Below are positions 44,940 to 56,645 of a stretch of DNA of 64,000 bases, in pieces; position 1 is the first letter of the stretch; every line of letters begins with the position of its first letter. Origin of the DNA: Amborella trichopoda (Eukaryota > Streptophyta > Magnoliopsida > Amborellales > Amborellaceae); NCBI RefSeq assembly GCF_000471905.2, contig NW_006499997.1, positions 3,698,359 to 3,762,358 of the forward strand, written 5' to 3'. Both the position numbers and the translations under genes were made by a program. The notes under the pieces were generated by a model. It was not told where the DNA came from. It made no database searches and saw nothing but the letters and a program-made list of their open reading frames with translations.

Positions 44940-46600
44940 ATCCCTCCAAGGAAAAAACTGACAAAGCAAGGATAGAATCTGCCAGAGACTTCAGCTCAAC
45001 TAGCCGGTAGGACCAGACCTTCGAGATCAGCCAATAGAACTTGCCCCCGACTGAACTCGATAGACGAGACCAATAGTGATACTCTGATTGTCAAAATCAA
45101 ACCTGGCACAGCAGTAAACAAACACCGCCAAAAATTCTCTTCTCCCCCTAAAGTCTCTATGGTTGGACCCACGAACAATGCATCCCTATGTCAGAGCAGC
45201 CTAGTTATACCATTACGTGAATCTCCTTAACGTTCAAGTGGTCCTGTGGCTAGGAATGAAAAAACGTTAAAGCCGAAGGAAACTTTCCGAATGATTGTCC
45301 CTCTCGCTTCTCTTGAAGCACAACATTCGGTGGGGCAAGCTGTTTGAATGCATTTTTCATCATCTTAGTCCCTAGCAGGAAGCAAGTCAATAAAGCCTAC
45401 GAAATAGTGGAAAATTCCAGATAGTCTCATAATGACCCCAGAGTTTCTCAAGATTGTCATTAGAATTTCAAAAGACCATTTGCTAAGTTTCATCACGATC
45501 AGACATGTCTAAAGCAACGACCACAAAGAAACAATTTTTATAAAATTGACATCTTGCACCCTGAAACGGACCCTACAACTGGAGCTACATTTTTGGTGTC
45601 TCAATCTATTATAGGACCAGCACCATTGGATCTGACATGATCAAAAACCCCTATGGACCATGTTTCAACTTGATCAGACACTCCAAAACAAAGATATGAG
45701 CAAAACATTGAAATGGGAGAGGCCACATACTATTCCCATATGGCCTCACTACACCAAAACATCATTAATGGTGGTTGTTTTTACAGTCACGGGTAGTCAA
45801 TTTCGGGGCCCGTAACTTACTCGTTCCAAGTCGAATCACTACCAAATTTGATGAGCGTTTTCGTCTCATCAAGACGAACTATTCGATATGTGGCATTCCC
45901 TGAGACGATATTCGAGAAGGGAGAAAATCTAGAGAAATTTGCTGATCTATGAAGAAATTGTAGGAAATTCAGCACCAACACACTTTGAGCGATAAAGCAA
46001 ATCACGACACTCGTGCGTAAGGTTCAGGGCTATTAGTGGATCGAACCATGTACATCATGGACGGTCATATTTCATGTATGAAGCCAACGAATTTACTGAA
46101 ATTCTGGCTGTCGGATTCTGGATTCCAGGCAAAACTCAAAAGTTGTGAAATCTTCGTTCGGGCTCTAAATCGCGTTTCGATTGTTGCCACGCAATCGTGA
46201 TGACATGCTTAGTGCGCTATGATGAAGAAATCATAGAAAAACATTAAGGAAAGATTGCACTATCGATCTAAAGTTTTCAAGATTCAAACAAATTTCAAGT
46301 CTCTTGATCATGACTCAAAAACATGATTCATGGCTCGAAGTTGGTATCAAAACAATCGCCATGTCGACCCCAACAAGAAAACAATAATATTTCAATCAAA
46401 CGAGCATTAGAACAACCCTGGGCCAGCCACAGAAGATCACGCAATTCTCAGGCAGCCACAGGGACTATTTTGAAATTCCACACATTATTAGGAAGGGGCA
46501 AAATAGTCTTCTTACACCCATTTTTAGAATTTATTTTAATTCAATTAAATCTTAATTTTCATCAATTAGGTTTAATTTTGATCAATCCACCCATGTTTGG
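44940..46600 (+). repeat. Conserved non-repetitive LTR core, + orientation
   Basis: Its reverse complement aligns with 11500-13060 and 52260-53720 at clearly lower similarity than those copies share with each other. It reads toward the TATA box at 46610. No gene is seen. Confidence 0.7.
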
Positions 46601-46609
46601 GCACTACTC

Positions 46610-46617
46610 TATATAAA
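46610..46617 (+). promoter_or_regulatory. LTR TATA box
   Basis: TATATAAA in the context CTCTATATAAACAAGC, just after the conserved CCCATGTTTGGGC. It is the clearest promoter element in the window and fixes the sense orientation of the LTR block. Confidence 0.65.
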
Positions 46618-46697
46618 CAAGCACTGCCTCATTGTAAAAGAGCCGACACGCAAATGCCCCACCACCTGTCAGTCTTGAGTGAATTCTTTGAAGATTC

Positions 46698-46703
46698 AAT
46701 AAA
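46698..46703 (+). terminator. LTR polyadenylation signal
   Basis: AATAAA in TTCAATAAAATTTTG, 81 bp beyond the end of the TATA box. The spacing fits a short R region of an LTR. I do not find the same hexamer at this place in the 10042-16079 copy. Confidence 0.5.
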
Positions 46704-46829
46704 ATTTTGATTTCTTGATTGAGCCTGTGAGTACATCTTGGAGAGAGAGAGAGGAGAGAGAAGAAAACGGTTGATACCCTTCAGGTAAGTAACTTTCTCT
46801 CTCCTCCCCTCTTTCTCTCCTCTCTCTCT

Positions 46830-47560
46830 TCCTCCCTATCAACTGGCGAGACCTAGCACCGGTTGGCTCTCTCTCCTCTTCTGTCAACTAGCGAGATCTA
46901 GTGCCGATTGGCTCTCTCTCTTCTTCAGTCAACTGGTAAGACCTAGCATTGATTTGATTTCTCTCTCTTCTCTCCACTAGCAAGACCTAGCATCGGTTGT
47001 TTTTTCTCTCTCTACCAATCGATGAGACCTAGCACCGGTTGGTCTCCTCTCTCTTCGTCTATCAATCGATGTGACCTAGCATCGATTGTCTTTTCTCTCT
47101 CTACTAGTCGACGAGGCCTATCGCCAGGTTGGTCTCCTCTCTCTTCTTTTACCAATCAGTGAGGTCTAGCACTGAGTTGGTCTCCTTTCTCTTATTCTAT
47201 CAGTCGACGAGGCTTAGCACTAGTTGTCTTTTCTCTCTCTACCAGTCAGCGAGGCCTAGCACTCGTTGGTCTCCTCTCTCTTCTTCTACTAGTCGGTGAG
47301 GCTTACTGTCAGTTGTCTTTTCACTCTCCACCAGTCTGTGAGGCCTAGTACCAGGTGGGTCTTCTCTCTCTTCTTCTATCAGTCAGTAAGGCCCAACTGG
47401 TTTTCCCTCTTTTCTTCATATGGTGAGACTAAGCGCTAATTGGCTCCCTTCCTCTCTTCTAATCTGACACAGTCGGTGAAGCTTACCGTCAACTACTTCC
47501 TCTCTCTCCCATCTCCTGAAACAGTCGGCGATGTCTTGCATCGACTGCATCTCCTCTTTC
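46830..47560. repeat. Pyrimidine-rich minisatellite with CACCGGTTGG core
   Basis: About 13-14 units of 47-60 bp: CCTCTCTCTTCTTCTATCAG, then TCGACGAGGCCTAGCACCGG and TTGGTCT. The length is variable. It lies in the presumed U5 and shares the GCACCGGTTG core with the U3-start repeats of type 1 elements. Confidence 0.85.
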
Positions 47561-47866
47561 TTCTTCTCTCTCCTACCGTCTGTCCCCTTCCTCTCTTTAA
47601 CCATTCCTCTACTGCTCTCTCCTTGGACCAAGACGGATTGAGGTTAGCATCTCATGGTAGTCCTGTCGTCTAGCCGTAATGTTGTCATGCTAGGTTCGCT
47701 TGGCCCCCGTTACTACCACAACAGACCGACCATCATGCCTAGCTAATCGATATTGACAATAACGTCTAGTAGAAATCTCGTAAGCCGATCTTAGTTATTG
47801 AGCCCGTCTAACCACCATGTTATGTCAATTATCCACTAGTCTAGTCACTACCCTGACCTTCTCACT

Positions 47867-48297
47867 CAGTCAAATTCTTCTCTCCCCCCATCTTTCTTTC
47901 TTCTTCTTGAATGCGCATGCTTGTGTACACTCATCAGAGAGGAAAAGGGTGAGGTCTGACCCACCAATCCCATAACCTTTGCCATATATGTGTGTGATTG
48001 CAAAAAGTAGAAAATAAGAAGAATACGATCTAAGGGAGGTGAATTCGAGCCAGTTTCATTACTGGGGGGCTTTCTTCGTGATCTAAGAGGGCGCCCATGC
48101 GAGTCAGCCCGAGTAAGTCCCGAACCCACCTTTTAAAATCCTGTCTCATTCGTTGGTAATACCTGCCCCTATTTCAAACAAGGTTCGCGAGAGAGCGATC
48201 TCACGAATGTCCCGGGTCTTCCCTGAAACCCAAGACGTGAGCTGCCCAATCCACTAGGGATCAGTAGGGCGAGATCGAGGCACCTAACCAAGGGTAT
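47867..48297 (+). repeat. LTR inner-end module, + orientation
   Basis: Reverse complement of 50938-51370 along its whole length (shared TTAGATCACGAAGAAAGCCC, GAGATCGCTCTC, TTAGGTGCCT). It ends GAGGCACCTAACCAAGGG, where integrase sequence begins. Confidence 0.85.
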
Positions 48298-49300
48298 TTT
48301 AACCTCGAGGGGTAAGACTACCTCGCCTCCATAGACCAGGGAATAAGGATTGGAATTTATAGCGTTTAGGGTGGTGGTGCGATAGGCCCATAGAGCCTCG
48401 GGCAGCTTCTCATGTCAGTTCTTCTCTGACTTCGAAACTGACTTTCGGAGTACCCCGCATAGAGTTTTGTTGAATGCCTCAGCCAAACCGTTGGCTCGAG
48501 GGGAGTACTTCAACTCAAAGCTGAACTGGTTGACTAGGCGATCAACATGATGACTTATGAACTTGGGGCCATTATCAGAGATTTTTTGATCCGGAACCCC
48601 AAACCACTTGAAAAAGTAATATGTTGCTACTAGAATGAAGGCATGACCCAAGGCAAAGGGAAGGCCCTAAAATATCCATACCCCACTAGGAAAGGGCCAC
48701 GATGTCACTGTAGCATGAAGAGGCTCTGGGGGCTAATGAATGAGGCTTGAGTGAATCTGGCACACCTAGCACCTCTTAGCATAGTTTTGGGCGCTAGCCA
48801 CCATTGAAGGCCAATATTAGCCAAGTCTGCATATGCACTCGTAGAGCTTGGGGCTGGGATGCAAATACCCGAGTGCACTTCTTCGAGTACTTTGTTTGCC
48901 TCTTTTGTATCGACGCATCTGAGGAGAATTTGTCAAACGATCGTCGAAAGAGAACGTCCCCATTGAGAAGGGTGTATTTGTGAGACATCTGTCATATGTC
49001 GTTGCGTTCCACCCGATCCTGAGGTAGCCTTCCATGCTTTATGAAGTCCATGATCGGGTCTATCCAGTATTCCACTTGTTCAATGTGTGCGCACATCGAG
49101 TTGAAGAATTTGGGCTCTCGCTTCTTGACCTTGGATTCTTTAACTTGGGACATCTCTTGCTCTGCCTAAATGACATCTTTGGCTGCGAGAAGTGCCCTGA
49201 ATGGGTAAGGTGGGCATTCAGGGATGTGATTTGTGTCAACTTCAGTTCTCAAGTCGACATGTCTTCATTCGGTTACCCAAACCAGAATGGGCCCTGATGA
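48298..49300 (-). pseudogene. Integrase fragment (element F)
   Basis: The open part at 48651-48415 shows SDNGPKF (Asp codon near 48576) and LAEAFNKTL (Glu near 48480). Spacing between them is 31 rather than 35 residues, because four residues (the TMYY of copy E) are missing. Ahead of it, ATYYFFKW passes directly into FGVPDQKI, so about 30 residues present in E and G are deleted. Upstream parts (49035-48794) are frameshifted. The fragment ends at the LTR junction at 48297. Confidence 0.8.
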
Positions 49301-49329
49301 AGATAATTGAATGGTGGCACCAAGCTTTG

Positions 49330-49690
49330 AGAGCGCATCTACCAGCGAGTTCAGCCTTCTAGGGATGTGATTCAGGGAGAAATCATCAAACTGGGCCATA
49401 TAAGTTTTGGCCGTGTCATGATAAGGCTTGAGGGTATCCTTCCTTACATCATAAATCCCTTTAAGCTACCGGATGAGGAGTTCAGAGTCATCGAAGATGT
49501 TTAGCTCCTCCAGGTCTAGCTCTTGGGCGACCTCCAACCCGATTATGAGAGCCTGATATTCGACTTCGTTACGAGAGAATGCCTCTGCTAGTGAGAAGGA
49601 TAGAGGAATCATTCTGCCATCTAGGGTCAGGAACACAACTCCGGCACCTCCTCTATCAGACTGGAATGCTCTATCGAAGTACATCTCCCA
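49330..49690 (-). pseudogene. Archaeal-like RNase H (element F), best preserved copy
   Basis: Uninterrupted reading from LWEMYFDRAFQSDRGGAGVV through AFSRNEVEYQALIIGLEVAQ to LEELNIFDDSELLIR. All of the D-E-D catalytic set is visible (YFD, EYQ, DDSE). The frame stops near 49466, and the tail continues with KPYHDTAKTYMAQFDDFSL to about 49330. It is useful as the reference for this domain in the window. Confidence 0.8.
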
Positions 49691-50174
49691 CAGCTGGGAT
49701 AGTTCCGTACAAAAAATTTCTTCATCCAATAGATCACTTGATAGGGGAGATTCCGAAGAAACCCGGTGAGCTGCAAGAAAGTCTGTTAAGACTTGGCCTT
49801 TGACTACCTTTTTTGGCACATTTGTGACGTTGAACTCCATCAACAAAAATGCCCACTTGGCCAAACGTCCTAACAAGCATGGCCGGGTCTGAAGGAACTT
49901 GACCGGGTCTTCTTTTGAAATTAACTTGACCTCGTGACGAAGCAAGTGATGGTAGAGCTCCTATGCTGCAAAGATCAAGGCTAGGCACATCTTTTCGAGC
50001 AGGGTAATTCTTCTCGGCTCCTTGCATTCTGCGGCTGAGATAATAGAGTGTTGTCTCTTTCCCTTGGCCATTATTCTGCACTAGGAGTGCCCCGAGTGAC
50101 TCATCAAGGGCGGTCACGTATAGGATGAGGGGCCTTCCTAACACTGATGTAGAGAGCACTGGTGGATTCAACAA
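49691..50174 (-). pseudogene. RNase H of RT polypeptide (element F)
   Basis: It reads RPLILYVTALDESLGALLVQ, TLYYLSRRMQGAEKNYPARK, then with a frameshift near 49990 HEVKLISKEDPVKFLQTRPC and VPKKVVKGQVLTDFLAAHRV. Confidence 0.85.
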
Positions 50175-50937
50175 GTACTGCTTGATGTCATCGAGTGCTG
50201 CTTGGCACGCTTCATCCCATATGAAGCGAGTATCCTTCTTAAGCAGGGTGATGAACCTCCGAATGTACGCCAGTTGTCCTTAGAGGGACCGCAGTTCATG
50301 CAGGGTTGTAGGCAGTGGCATGTCCTGAATCGCCTTGATTTTGACCTGCTCGATCTCCAACCCATGGACCTCAAGATGAACCCTACGAATGTTTCCTAAG
50401 CGTACGCCAAAGGCGCATTTCATTTCAAGGGATTCATCTTGACTTGGCGACGTTGCAGCCGTTCCAATACCTTTTTCAAATCTTGTATGTGAGCATCTTT
50501 TTGTCTTAGATTTCACCACCAGGTCATCCACATAGCACTCGACCTCCTTGTGGATCATGTCTTTGAAGATGGTTGTCATGGCTCACAGGTATGTGGGACC
50601 AGCATTTTTTAACCCGAAAGGTAGCACAGTGTAGCAAAAGACACCTTTTGGGGTTAAGAATGTAGTGGTCTCCTCATCTTCTGGTGCCATCCTGATTTGA
50701 TTATAACCAGAATATCCATTCATCAAGGAGAAGATTTGGCAATGAGTCGTGGAGTCAACAAGCATCTCGGTGAATAGCTGGGGGAAGTCGTCCTTAGGGC
50801 AGGCGGTGTTCAAGTCATAGAAATCAATACAGACTTTCATTTAGTCATGCTTCTTCTTGACTGGAACCACATTTTCCAGCCATCTTGGGTATTTGACTCC
50901 ACGTATGAACCCAGCTTGACAGAGCTTGTTCACCTTA
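50175..50937 (-). pseudogene. Reverse transcriptase, N-terminally truncated (element F)
   Basis: The open stretch 50840-50583 has MKVCIDFYDLNTACPKDDFP, MNGYSGYNQIRMAPEDEETT and TVLPFGLKNAGPTYL. The usual catalytic Asp of FMDGY is Asn (LMNGYSGYNQI). YVDD is at 50523-50534. A frameshift lies in the thumb (near 50480). The N-terminal fingers stop at 50937, at the LTR junction. Confidence 0.88.
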
Positions 50938-51370
50938 GTTAGGTGCCTCTATCTTGGCCTTCGGATCTTGGTGATCTGGCAGCACATGTGTTGGGTTTCT
51001 AGTGAGCCTGGGATTTGAGATCGCTCTCTTGGAACCTTGCTCGAGGGCAAGGGCAGGTATACCAACCAATGACAGAGCAATTTTAGGTCGGTTCAGGAGT
51101 TACTTGGGCTGGCTAGCATGGGCACCCTCTTAGATCACGAAGAAAGCCCCCTAGCTGCTGGAGCGAGTTCGAAATCACCTCCCTTGACCTGTAATCCTCT
51201 TGTTTTTTTTGCATAACACTTTTATGGTTAATTTGTAGGACAAGTGGATCGAAGGTACCCACCCTTGACTTAGTACAATGCACGTTACATGAGAAGGGGA
51301 TGAAATGCAAGGTTCGGTGAAAGATAAAAACGAGAAGAGAGCTTGACGTGGGGGTCAGACTAGCATGACA
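50938..51370 (-). repeat. LTR inner-end module, minus orientation
   Basis: It starts TTAGTTAGGTGCCTCTATC and holds GAGATCGCTCTCTTGGAACC and CAGGTATACCAACCAATGAC. It is the inverted partner of 47867-48297. Confidence 0.85.
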
Positions 51371-52243
51371 ACAAAAAATTACCGACTCGAAGTGGTAGCA
51401 AGACGGGGATGGTTCTCAGGACCAATACGGTGGCAATACTACCTGAAATCGAGGTCGGCACGTCGGTACAGGTTAGGTCTACCCTCAGTCAAGTGAGGAG
51501 AAAGAGGTGAAGAGGAAAGAACAAGACAACAAAGAGAAGGGGAAGTCCAGAAGTCATTAGGCAACACGGTGGCAATGCAAGGAGACGACGCATCCCTTGT
51601 GGACGGCGTCAGCTCCTGACTAGGCACATGGTGATAGGTTCTCCTAGGTCACACGACGATAAGGGTGGGATGTAGGGGGAACAATGATGAGCATTGGGCA
51701 CATGGAGGTGGCTCGCAGATGGCGATAGGTGTTGCCAAAGCCTCAAGCAGGCGGCAACAAGTATCGCCGTCTTCGCTAGATGCGTAGTAGAGGAATACCC
51801 TTGTAGGCGACAATAAGCTTCACCGTTTGGGATCTTCGCCGAGACGTCACAGTTACGTCTGTGAGCAATAATAGGCAGTGCCGTCTACGGACTTCACTGA
51901 AAGAAAGAGACAGACGAATAGAAGGGGAGGGGGACTCGTGCATGGCGTTGCTACTGCCATGCTCAACCTATGAGACAAAGGGAGAGGCATGCACGTCACT
52001 GCCACTGTGGAGGATGTAAGGAACTTAGACGAAGAAGAGGGAGAAGAGAGGGGTGAGGAGAGAGAGAAGGTTTACCTCAACCTTAAGGGTATCAGTCAAA
52101 GGTTTCTCTCACCTCACTCTCTCTCTCTCAAGCGTGACACCACAATGGTAAGAAGGAGAAACTTGTATTAAGCGAAAACTCTCTCTCTCTTGTGTGTGTA
52201 TGCCTCTGCCTCTTCTTTTTTTTCTGCATATAATGATGGTACA

Positions 52244-52253
52244 TATATATATA
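52244..52253 (-). promoter_or_regulatory. Candidate LTR TATA box
   Basis: TATATATATA on the minus strand between the conserved AAACATGGGTGG core edge and the CT-rich zone, at the same place as 11487-11494 and 46610-46617. Confidence 0.5.
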
Positions 52254-53789
52254 GAAGTATGCCCCAAACATGGGTGGATGATCAAAATTAACCTTAATTG
52301 CTTGAAATTAAGATTAAATTGAATTAAAAGAAAATAGAAAATAGCGCAAAATGAAAGATTTGCCCCTTCCTAACAAGTTAGAATTCCAGAACAGTCCCTG
52401 TGTTGCCCTAAGACTTGTGTGATCTTGCATGGCTAATCTGGGGTCATTCTGATGCCTGGTTTACCGTAGAATGATTGTTTTCTTGTAGGGTTCGGCATGG
52501 CGTTTGATTTGATACCAACTTGGAGCCATGGATTGTGTTTTTGGTGCATGATCATGTGACTTGAAATTTGAGTAGATCTTGCACAGGGCACCAAACACAG
52601 CTCGATTCTATGGTGGAACGAAGATTTTTTGAGTTTGGAATTTTGATCGGAATCAAGGATTCCAGGGACATAATTTGTAGTTTGTTCGTCGGTTTGTGTG
52701 CAGAGTCCGACCGTTAATCACGTACGGGGTTCGGGTTAGAGATGGCCTTAAACCTTACGTCTGCAATAAAATTGGTCTTCTGTCGATCGGACTTGAGAGC
52801 GGTGTGATTTGGTAACTCGAACGAGACACGATGCTGCTAAATGTCCTGCACTTTTCTTGATGGATCAACATCTTCTCTCTAGCTTTTCTTCGCGCTCAGG
52901 TATCGTCGAGGGGCGTGCCACATATCGAATCGCTCGTCTTGACTTGACAAACATGCTCACCAAATTTGAGCGTGATATGACTTAGGATGAGTGAGGTATG
53001 AGCGTCGAAATTTACTGATCGTGACTGTCCTTTCAATGGTGTAGTGTTGCAGGGTGGCCGCATGGGAATAGCGTGTGGCTTCTCCTGTTTCACTCTTTTG
53101 CCTATAACTTCTTCCTGGAATGTCTGATTGAGCTGAAACTTGATCCTTGGGGGTTTCCAACTGTGCCGGATCCAATGGTAGTGGTCTCATAGCAATTTGA
53201 GGCTCTAGTTATAAGGGTCCGTTTCAGGGTGCTAGAGGCCGATTCTACCGGAAGTGTTTCTCAGTCTGCACTGCCTTAGACATGTTGGAATGAAACAAAA
53301 CTTGGCTCGAGATTCTTGAGAGACATCATAAAGATCTTAAGAAGTTCTAGGGATGTTCTGAGACTGTTCCAATTTCCACTTCATGCTAGGCCTTTATTGA
53401 GTGGGGGCCCCATGTTGATGAGAGATACCTTCCAACAGCATACCCCAACGAATGTTGTGCTTTGAGAGAATTGAGAAGTGCAATCAATCAAGAAGATTGA
53501 TGGATCATTGTAGAGTCTGCACCCTCAAGAGATTATCTATGGTTCTGGAGTATGAGGCCTTTGTCAAGACCTCCTCGTACAAAACCAAGCCTTTTTTGAA
53601 GCCCAAATGCTACGAAACTTCATTCGAAATTGCTTGCTGCTACACCAGGTTTGGCGAAGACTACCCTAAAGCCTGTGGCAGGTTAGACCTTGGCTTCATC
53701 AGTTTCTTGCCTTCGCGATGGCTCTTAGCAATTTCAGAGGGATCTTTTGGTCATCTTCCTCACCCTCAAGGACACTTATTATTGTTGAA

Positions 53790-53970
53790 CTGGAGAGATC
53801 TTATGTGGCTCTCTCACTCCCTGATGTGCCATGAAACTAGGGAGATCTTATGTCTTCTCACTCCCTGATGAGCTATGAAATCGGGGAGATCTTATGCGGC
53901 TCTCACTCCCTGATGAGCCATGATACCGGGGAGATCTTGTGGGGCTCTCACTCCCTGATGAGCCATCTGG
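53790..53970. repeat. 43-46-bp tandem array, four units
   Basis: It matches 29965-30145 unit for unit (GAGATCTTATGCGGCTCTCA, CCTGATGAGCCATG). Confidence 0.85.
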
Positions 53971-55539
53971 CTTGTGACTGGATTCTAGCTTTTGAGGATT
54001 TTAGGCAGACCTTAGTAGATCGGTAGTCATGCATCAGCTTGTCTTGTCGGTCCATGCACCCTATCGCAGGTTTTCACTTTACAAGAGAAGCGACGTTATG
54101 AAGACAATTTTCACCAACTTATGTTATTTCGGGGCTCTTTTACCCATGACCTGTGGTCATTTCCACCCTTTTTGTCCATTTTTTTTCATGGTGCCCTCTT
54201 GGGTTTTTACCGTGCCTGGATTTTGCTTTCCACGAAACTCTCTTACTTGGTGTTTCATAACCATGCACGTCCGTCATTTTTACTCATGGCGTTCCCTTGT
54301 CCCCGTGTTCACCATGCCCATTTTTTTTGAGAAGGCATGCTTAGGGTCATGCCTTTTAGACTTGTACAAAGCCTTTTAACATCATGCGTTCAGGACGTGC
54401 ACTATAGGTTAGGGTCATATAGTTGGACCGTAGCAGTAATGAATGATAGTCTGTAGAGGCTATAGAGTGAGTCTGGTGCTGACTTTGACTCACTTGGGAG
54501 CATGACACGAAGTGGCCTGTGGATAGTTGATTGGATGGTTGTGAACGGTGGTGACCCACTAATTGACGGTGAATATATGTGCCAAGATGACTTGCCATTT
54601 GGTGAGAATGGGTAAGAGTCACTGGGGGATGATGAAAGATGGTGAAGGTTGCGTGCCCACATGAATGGGCTGGCCAGGGAATACATGCCTAGAGATGCAC
54701 GTAAAGGGCATGCGCTCCTAAGTAGGCTCACTGGGGAGAAGAAGAGGGTGCATGCACACAAATGAGCAAGCTAAGGAAGACGTGCATGGAGATGCACGTA
54801 AAGGGCATGTGTGCCTAAGAAGGCTCACTGGGGAGAAGAAGAGGGTACACGCATACAAATGGGTGGATAGAGAAAGTGTGCACAAAGATGCACATGAAAG
54901 GGGTGTGCGGTTAACAGGGGCATGTCTTAAGGTTGTGCCTCCTAGACCTGGGCAAGGGAGTTTAACATCATGCGGCCAGGACTCGCACTGTAGTTTAAGG
55001 TCATATAGCTTGGACCGTGGTTATGCAGTTTTAGGTCATGCCACCAGAACCGTACAGTTTAATGTTGTGCAATTAGACCTCCACTAAAGTTTAGGGTCAT
55101 ATAGTTTGGACCATGGCTATGCAGTTTAGGGTCATGCAACATGGGCCGAGTATGAATTGGCTTGTTAGTAGGGCTACATGGGGGGTAGGTATGTTGATTG
55201 CAATCTGACTCCCTGGGGATAAAGATAGTTAAGGCACACAAGCGAGAAGATGTAGATTAAGGTAGTGACCCTACGAGGAGTAGTAAACGGGAGAGGCTTC
55301 ATTGTGGGTTAGGAGGACCAGTGTGACTCCACGGGTATAATGAATATCGGTGTGCATGGAAATTTGACAAGTCAGCACACAGATGAATCCCACCGTAGGT
55401 TGAAGGGGTACGAATGGCCTTAACTCTCTGGAGATGACGGGGTTAGTACAACCCTTGCATACATCGAACTCTGCTGGGGGTTTAGTTGGAGTTATGCGTA
55501 TGGACTACCGCGTGTTATAGTTTTAGGGTCTTGTAGCTC

Positions 55540-56645
55540 GAACCATGGCTATGCAATTTAAAGTCATACAGGTAGGGCCATGCAGTTTGTAGTTGTGTAA
55601 CTAGACCTTCGCTACAATTTAACGTATAGTTTGGACCATGGTCATACAGTTTTGAGTCATGTGATAAGGAGTTTACAGTTTGAGGTCGTGCAACTAGACC
55701 TCCGTTATAGTTTAATGTCGTATAGTTCAGACCATGGTCGTACAGTTTAAGGTCATGTAATGCGAACCATGGTTGTGCAGTTTAAGGTTATATAATGCGG
55801 ACCATGGCTATACAGTTTAAGGTCTTTCAATGCACACCATGGCTATGTTGTTTAAGGTCATGCAATGCAGACCATGGCTGTGCAGTATAGGTCATACAAT
55901 GCGGACCATGGCTACGTAGTTTAAGGTCTTGCAATGCGGACCGTGGCTGTGCAGTTTAAGGTCATGAAATGCGGACCGTGGCTGTGCAGTTTAAGGTCAT
56001 GAAATGCGGACCTTGGCTATGCAGTTTAAGGTCATGCAATGCAGACCGTGGCTGTTACGTTTAAGGTCATGCAATGCGGAGCATGGCTGTGCAGTTTAAG
56101 GTCATGTAATGCAGAGGATGGCTGTGCAGTTTAAGGTCATGCAATGCGGAGAATAGCTATGCTGTTTAAGGTAATGCAATGAGGAGCATGGCTGTGTAGT
56201 TTAAGGTCTTGCAATGTGGACCATGGCCGTGCAGTTTAAGGTCCTGCAATGCGAACCATGCCTGTGCAGTTTAACATAATGCAATGCAGAGCATGGTTCT
56301 GTAGTTTATGGTCATGCAATGCGGACCATGGCTATGCAATTTAAGGTCATGCAATACGGACCATGGCTTTGCAGTTTAAGGTCATGAAATGTGGATCATG
56401 GCTATGCAGTTTAAGGTCATGCAATGTGGTGCATGGCTGTGCATTTTAAGGTCATGTAATGCGAACCATGGCTGTGATGTTTAAGCTCATGCAATGCGGA
56501 CCATGGATGTGTAGTTTAAGGTCATGCAATGCGGACCATTGATGTGCACTTTAAGGTCATGCAATACGGGCCATGGCTGTGTAGTTTAAGGTTGTGCAAT
56601 GCGAACCATGGCAGTGCAGTTTAAGGTCGTCCAATGCGGACCATT
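55540..56645. repeat. 35-bp minisatellite, expanded allele
   Basis: About 31 units of GTGCAGTTTAAGGTCATGCA and ATGCGGACCATGGCT. Several adjacent units are identical (for example near 55940-56010), which indicates recent expansion relative to 31690-32160. Confidence 0.92.

Larger units (their letters stand above)
41607..48297 (+). mobile_element. Long LTR, + orientation (copy 2)
   Basis: About 6.7 kb without the U3-start modules: minisatellite (41607-42930), spacer (42930-43440), the ACTCATGG segment (43440-43690), 40-bp and 49-bp arrays (43822-44900), conserved core (44940-46600), TATA box (46610), AATAAA (46698), pyrimidine-rich repeats (46830-47560) and inner-end module (47867-48297). Its sense orientation follows from the TATA-AATAAA order. 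It faces the minus-oriented LTR at 50938-58095, with fragment F between them. Confidence 0.75.
48298..50937 (-). mobile_element. Element F: pol fragment between inverted LTRs
   Basis: Minus-strand RT, RNase H, archaeal-like RNase H and integrase, with gag, spacer and integrase C-terminus missing. Both ends abut LTR inner-end modules in opposite orientation. On the right this could be the 5' LTR joined by deletion; on the left the inverted LTR has no simple transposition origin. Confidence 0.8.

Noticed and set aside
45219..53500. DNA transposon (MULE or foldback type) with giant terminal inverted repeats carrying pol fragment F
   Set aside because: The arms are homologous to LTRs that also occur as direct repeats beside E and G, contain TATA and AATAAA, and no transposase or target-site duplication is visible. 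Two facing LTRs fit better, though this is not fully excluded.
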